Shown: positions 60,901 to 64,000 of the stretch, in pieces
How the letters are laid out: the number at the start of each line of letters is the position of its first letter
How positions within the stretch are numbered: position 1 is the stretch's first letter
NCBI RefSeq assembly: GCF_963662255.1
Contig: NC_085053.1
Location: 5,065,718-5,129,717, forward strand
Source: Cinclus cinclus
Taxonomy: Eukaryota > Chordata > Aves > Passeriformes > Cinclidae
DNA length: 64,000 nt
Reading direction: 5' to 3'
Position numbers and translations under genes: made by a program
The notes under the pieces: model-generated
Seen by the model: only the letters and a program-made list of their open reading frames with translations
Told to the model about the DNA's origin: nothing
Databases searched by the model: none

Positions 60901-63554
60901 CTTGGCACAAAGAAAATAATGATCTAGCCATGGCCTCATTGAGGACCAGTGGGATTCATGATCATGAAATGATCAAATATAATTTCTCTTCAAAAAACAT
61001 ACTTTGCTCTGAAATATTGTTATCTTGATTTTACATATATTTGCTGCTTGCAGAGAGATCTCCAAACAATCAATATCTGTATATCTTTATGTATCTCATT
61101 GTCCTGTTGAGTTTCATATCAGACAGTTAGTGATCTTTCTGCTGCTGTACATCCTGTACCAATGTGGTGGGTTTAGGGATAAAAAACCTAAAGACAGGCT
61201 TTAGAAGCCTAGTTTGGGTGTTTTTGTGTAAGAGGTCTTGTGCAAGTTTGACTTAAGGAGATTTTGAAGACAATTATGTCCATGACTAAACAGAAACAAC
61301 CTTTCCATCACATCTAGATTATCCATTTCCACCATAACTAATGACAGAGAAAGTACTTCATGAATCATTTGCATATGAATCACACAGAGGATGTGCCTTA
61401 TTACTCAAGCATGTAATTTGTGACTTATTGCTGATGGACAACCCCTCTGTGGAAATGGAAATCGGTTTTTATTCAGATCAGTGCCCCATGGCCTTCTAAA
61501 CCCCAATATCTGGTACTGCTGGGGGTTTCTTTGTCTCCTGAACAGTCTGTTAGGCTTGTTCTTTTATCTGAGCCTGCCTGTCCCATTCTTCCCAGACACT
61601 TCCAGCTCTCACTGCCATGACTAACACTTTTTCTTACCCTTTGCTTGTACAGAAGGTGCCTGTGGTCGTAGATTCTGAATTTTAATCCAAATTTTTGGCA
61701 AGTCTTAGCAAATTCCTGGAAATGGGAATGCTGCAAATTGAAGGCCTTTGGCCCACCACCATCATCAAGCAGCCTTGTCACTCAGGGGTGTATGGTGTGT
61801 TCCATGCTGGCTCTGTGTGGTTCAGACAAGTTGGGCTGAAGGACTGGAGATTAATCCCCTTCTTTCCTGCCCCTCTAACAAGCTGGATATAGCCAAGGGA
61901 TTAGGGAGATCTTTGCAAAGGAAATAGATACAGGTTTGAGTCCTATCTGCCTGGAAATAGACTCAAGCTCTCTCACATCCTGGCTGGGCAGACTAAGGAT
62001 TTTGTAATTATTCTAAAGATGAATGAGTCCTCCATGCTTGCTGTGAAAGGGTATTTTTAGGGGATCTTCAAAAAGAAACTTCTGTGGTTGGAAAAATGCA
62101 TCTTTGTGTGTTGGGTAGGGAAATGCTGCTGGGCTCATCCTCTCATGGCAGTGGGATTTGCATGTACCCTGAACTTGGGACAGATGACTCTGAAGGGAAC
62201 CTTTGATCTTGGAAGGTGCTTGATGGTACATTTTTGGTGATTCTCTCTCGAGTAGTCAAATTCTCCCAGGCTATGCAAGGAAGGTTGGGAATGTTACCTC
62301 TGGAAGCAGGGTTTGGAAAATGAGTTTTGGAAGAGGAACTCCTCCTGAAATGTGTTTTGTCTCTTTAGTTTTACCCTTTCATCCATACAGCGTAGTTCAG
62401 CAATGTGCTATTGCTTTTGTACACTTGTACTGCAATAAACTGTTATTTTTCTACCATAAATACACTTTATAAAGTCGATGTGAAGTTCTTGTCCTTTTGC
62501 ATTAATTCACTATAAAACACAACTGTTAATTTTTCTTGTCTTCCCTTGATTTCCATGCAGTTGATGTTTGCCCAGTGACTGACAGCCCAAGTGACACACA
62601 ACAGGCACAGCTGACAAAAGCAAAGTTGCTGTTGAAACTCCAACAAAATATGGGTATGTTCCTTCCCAGATTTTTGCTATGGCACTCCAGAACCTGCAGT
62701 GGGCCCTTTCAGGACTGTTAGCTCCCACAGCATCCTAATTCTCAGCTCAGGAATTCAGGGAACACCAGCCACAGAACTCCTTTGCATTGCAGCTTCTCCA
62801 TGGTGCTGCCTTGTCCAGCTCTGTCTGCACTTAATGCAGCCCTCTTTGTTCTGGGTTTCCTTGTATCAAAATAGTTACACTTTAGCCAACAAAGCAGTTA
62901 CTTCTGGTTTCTATTAATTATTATAAATATAATATAGTAACTGGAAGATTAAATAGGAGCGGTAAATACGTGTTTGCTTTGAATGTAGAAATGTTTTCCC
63001 TTACATCATCACTGAGGTGTTCCGGGGTTTTCTGTGTGTTTCCTCAGCTGCATCAGTAATGAGAATGCTGATAAAAGTAGTTTTTGGGATAGCTCTTTTT
63101 GTTTCTCCTTGTGCTCATTCCCCCTGACCCACCCTTCCCTCCCTACCTGCTACTGCCTGTGCAGCCCTTCCCTCACTGCCTGTTCCCTCTGGATTTAGGG
63201 CTGGTTGTGCAGCCCTTCCCTCACTGCCTGTTCCCTCTGGATTTAGGGCTGGTTGTGCAGCCCTTCCCTCACTGCCTGTTCCCTCTGGATTTAGGGCTGG
63301 TTGTGCAGCCCTTCCCTCACTGCCTCTTCCCTCTGGATTTAGGGCTGGTTGTGCAGCCCTTCCCTCACTGCCTGTTCCCTCTGGATTTAGGGCTGGTTGT
63401 GCAGCCCTTCCCTCACTGCCTGTTCCCTCTGGATTTAGGGCTGGTTGTGCAGCCCTTCCCTCACTGCCTGTTCCCTCTGGATTTAGGGCTGGTCATGGCA
63501 GCTGCTGTCGCAGTCCTGGCATCGATTTTCTCCTTCAACTACTTCAGTGATTGA
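48997..63554 (+). CDS. ODR4: ODR4 (C1orf27), ER membrane GPCR-maturation / UFSP2-anchoring factor
   Basis: ODR4 homologues help G-protein-coupled receptors mature and traffic in C. elegans; in vertebrates the protein is reported to hold the UFM1 protease UFSP2 at the ER membrane. Thirteen coding exons are seen: 48997-49095, 49194-49325, 49697-49792, 50918-51024, 52635-52671, 52816-52956, 53506-53601, 54081-54146, 55436-55564, 56263-56353, 57363-57548, 62561-62653, 63487-63554. They total 1,341 nt (446 residues plus stop; human 454) and stay in phase throughout. Recognisable blocks are MGRTYLVEEGIGQYL, VSRMLPGGLLVLGVF, VCRTYDVQDPK, KPADWKYQSAL, GAVKCRAYIHSNKPKVKEAI, VPGSIVMLCDYKFGDE and the C-terminal membrane anchor MAAAVAVLASIFSFNYFSD. 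The start ATG has a GCCATGG Kozak context in an exon whose 5' UTR begins after TTTTGTAG at 48961. The acceptor of the last exon is part of a sevenfold repeat, so longer isoforms are possible. Confidence 0.95.
51413..52330. mobile_element. Probable solo LTR of a passerine endogenous retrovirus in ODR4 intron 4
   Basis: A segment of about 0.9 kb starts TGTTGTGTCTTGGTTTGAAA. Its composition changes sharply, from AT-rich flanks to a GC-rich core at 51,690-52,200. The opening strongly resembles LTRs common in songbird genomes. I see no gag, pol or env coding sequence, so a solo LTR is the best reading. The right end (about 52,310-52,330) and the target-site duplication were not resolved. It lies between ODR4 exons 50918-51024 and 52635-52671. 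A non-autonomous element with similar ends is an alternative. Confidence 0.55.
52760..52801 (+). repeat. 21-bp perfect tandem duplication next to an ODR4 acceptor
   Basis: The unit ATAGATGCTTTATGGCTTTTC occurs twice in a row without change. It ends 14 bp before ODR4 exon 52816-52956 and abuts its polypyrimidine tract. Confidence 0.95.
57549..62560 (+). other. ODR4 long intron (about 5 kb)
   Basis: This is the largest ODR4 intron. It contains a pure run of 20 C (58459-58478) and an A/T-rich simple stretch near 59170-59225. At 60578/60579 a strong polypyrimidine tract plus CAG is directly followed by GTGAGG. I see no conserved coding exon of ODR4 in it, and no independent gene. Confidence 0.6.
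63158..63493 (+). repeat. 48-bp minisatellite containing the ODR4 last-exon splice acceptor (7 copies)
   Basis: Exactly 336 bp equals seven 48-bp units. Each unit starts TGTGCAGCCC, contains a pyrimidine-rich stretch (CCCTTCCCTCACTGCC...TTCCCTC) and ends with TTTAG followed by GGCTGGT. The AG dinucleotides end at 63198, 63246, 63294, 63342, 63390, 63438 and 63486. The unit therefore spans intron end plus the first seven exon bases. Copies are nearly identical; one differs near 63325 (CTCTTCC for CTGTTCC). 48 bp is 16 codons, and the translated unit is GLVVQPFPHCLFPLDL. Confidence 0.97.
63487..63554 (+). CDS. ODR4: ODR4 last coding exon, membrane anchor
   Basis: This exon completes a Gly codon and encodes LVMAAAVAVLASIFSFNYFSD before TGA at 63552-63554. 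It is a hydrophobic helix with the conserved YFSD ending of ODR4. The acceptor TTTAG at 63482-63486 is the last of seven copies of the same acceptor. The frame is also open through all upstream copies, so an upstream acceptor would add 16 residues per repeat. The exon start given is the one that best matches the length of mammalian ODR4. Confidence 0.8.
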
Positions 63555-63852
63555 TCTCCAGTGATGAAACTCCAGACACCACAGCTCCTGGGAGGTGTTG
63601 GCTGTTCACAAGATGGAACTAGCTGTGGTTAATATATTAGTAATTAAGAACTGTTGCCTAAATCTCACCAGGTAAATGTGCAATGTAAACTGTAATGGTA
63701 GATTCAGTTCCTTGTTCCATCATACATTTCCTAGATCAAGCAGAAGTATGCACTTAGAGAATCCAAGTAGAGGGTGAATCAGGTTTACAAAAAACTAACC
63801 CTGTTGCTCTGTATAAATGAAAAATGATAGTATTTTCTGGGGAGGTCCCTTA

Positions 63853-63858
63853 AATAAA
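63853..63858 (+). terminator. Candidate ODR4 poly(A) signal
   Basis: AATAAA lies 299 nt after the ODR4 stop codon and is the first canonical hexamer I see in that stretch. Use as the cleavage signal is inferred from position only. Confidence 0.55.
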
Positions 63859-64000
63859 TATAGAACCTTCATTTTCTTCCTCCTAGCTCCTTTAATGCAA
63901 AATGCTCCTGGTATTGGGAAAACCTGCATAAAGACCTTGTATGACAATTCCTGCTTTAAGGGTTCCTTAGCTAAGAGAAATCTTATTTTATTGCAATTAA
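63859..64000 (+). other. Sequence downstream of ODR4, nothing recognised
   Basis: The last 142 bases follow the candidate ODR4 poly(A) signal and show no exon, repeat or RNA gene that I can support. Confidence 0.5.

Noticed and set aside
63158..63493. CRISPR-like regularly spaced repeats
   Set aside because: The units are directly tandem without unique spacers, in a vertebrate gene. The PRG4 array was rejected for the same reason.
63099..63554. A separate 151-codon gene with seven 16-residue repeats
   Set aside because: The frame is simply the last ODR4 exon read back through the repeated intron end; the ending YFSD is the ODR4 C-terminus. It is treated as an ODR4 isoform question instead.

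Overview
This is vertebrate nuclear DNA, almost certainly from a bird and probably a songbird (passerine). The evidence is spliced genes with compact GT-AG introns, many CR1 LINE 3' ends (the typical avian repeat), one passerine-type endogenous retrovirus LTR, and the gene order PRG4 - TPR - ODR4, which matches human 1q31. Three protein-coding genes fill almost the whole window. All exon boundaries below were read by eye from splice signals, reading phase and similarity to the vertebrate proteins as I remember them. No alignment was run.

Region 1, 1-14,182, plus strand: the 3' part of PRG4 (proteoglycan 4 / lubricin). The 5' exons with the signal peptide and somatomedin-B domains were not found and should lie left of the window. 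Eight coding exons are present. One is a giant 4.6-kb mucin exon built from about eighty 39-bp (13-residue) Thr/Pro/Glu repeats, and six downstream exons encode the C-terminal hemopexin-like domain. A GC-rich minisatellite sits in one hemopexin intron.

Region 2, 14,150-47,560, minus strand: the complete TPR gene (nuclear-basket nucleoporin). I resolve 51 coding exons totalling 7,107 nt, which keep phase throughout (2,368 residues plus stop). PRG4 and TPR converge tail to tail on a self-complementary motif, TTTATTAATAAA, that provides an AATAAA signal on each strand.

Region 3, 47,516-48,961: a CpG-rich, probably bidirectional promoter between TPR and ODR4, with ETS-like and YY1-like motifs, followed by a CR1 element.

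Region 4, 48,962-about 63,880, plus strand: the complete ODR4 (C1orf27) coding sequence in 13 exons (446 residues). ODR4 is an ER membrane protein linked to GPCR maturation and UFSP2 anchoring. The most unusual structure in the window is here. A 48-bp unit that carries the 3' splice site of the last exon is tandemly repeated seven times, so seven equivalent, in-frame acceptors precede the exon for the C-terminal membrane anchor.

The three genes do not form a pathway: PRG4 is a secreted joint lubricant, TPR is nuclear-pore machinery and ODR4 is an ER factor. Their links are positional: a shared 3' end (PRG4/TPR) and a shared promoter (TPR/ODR4).
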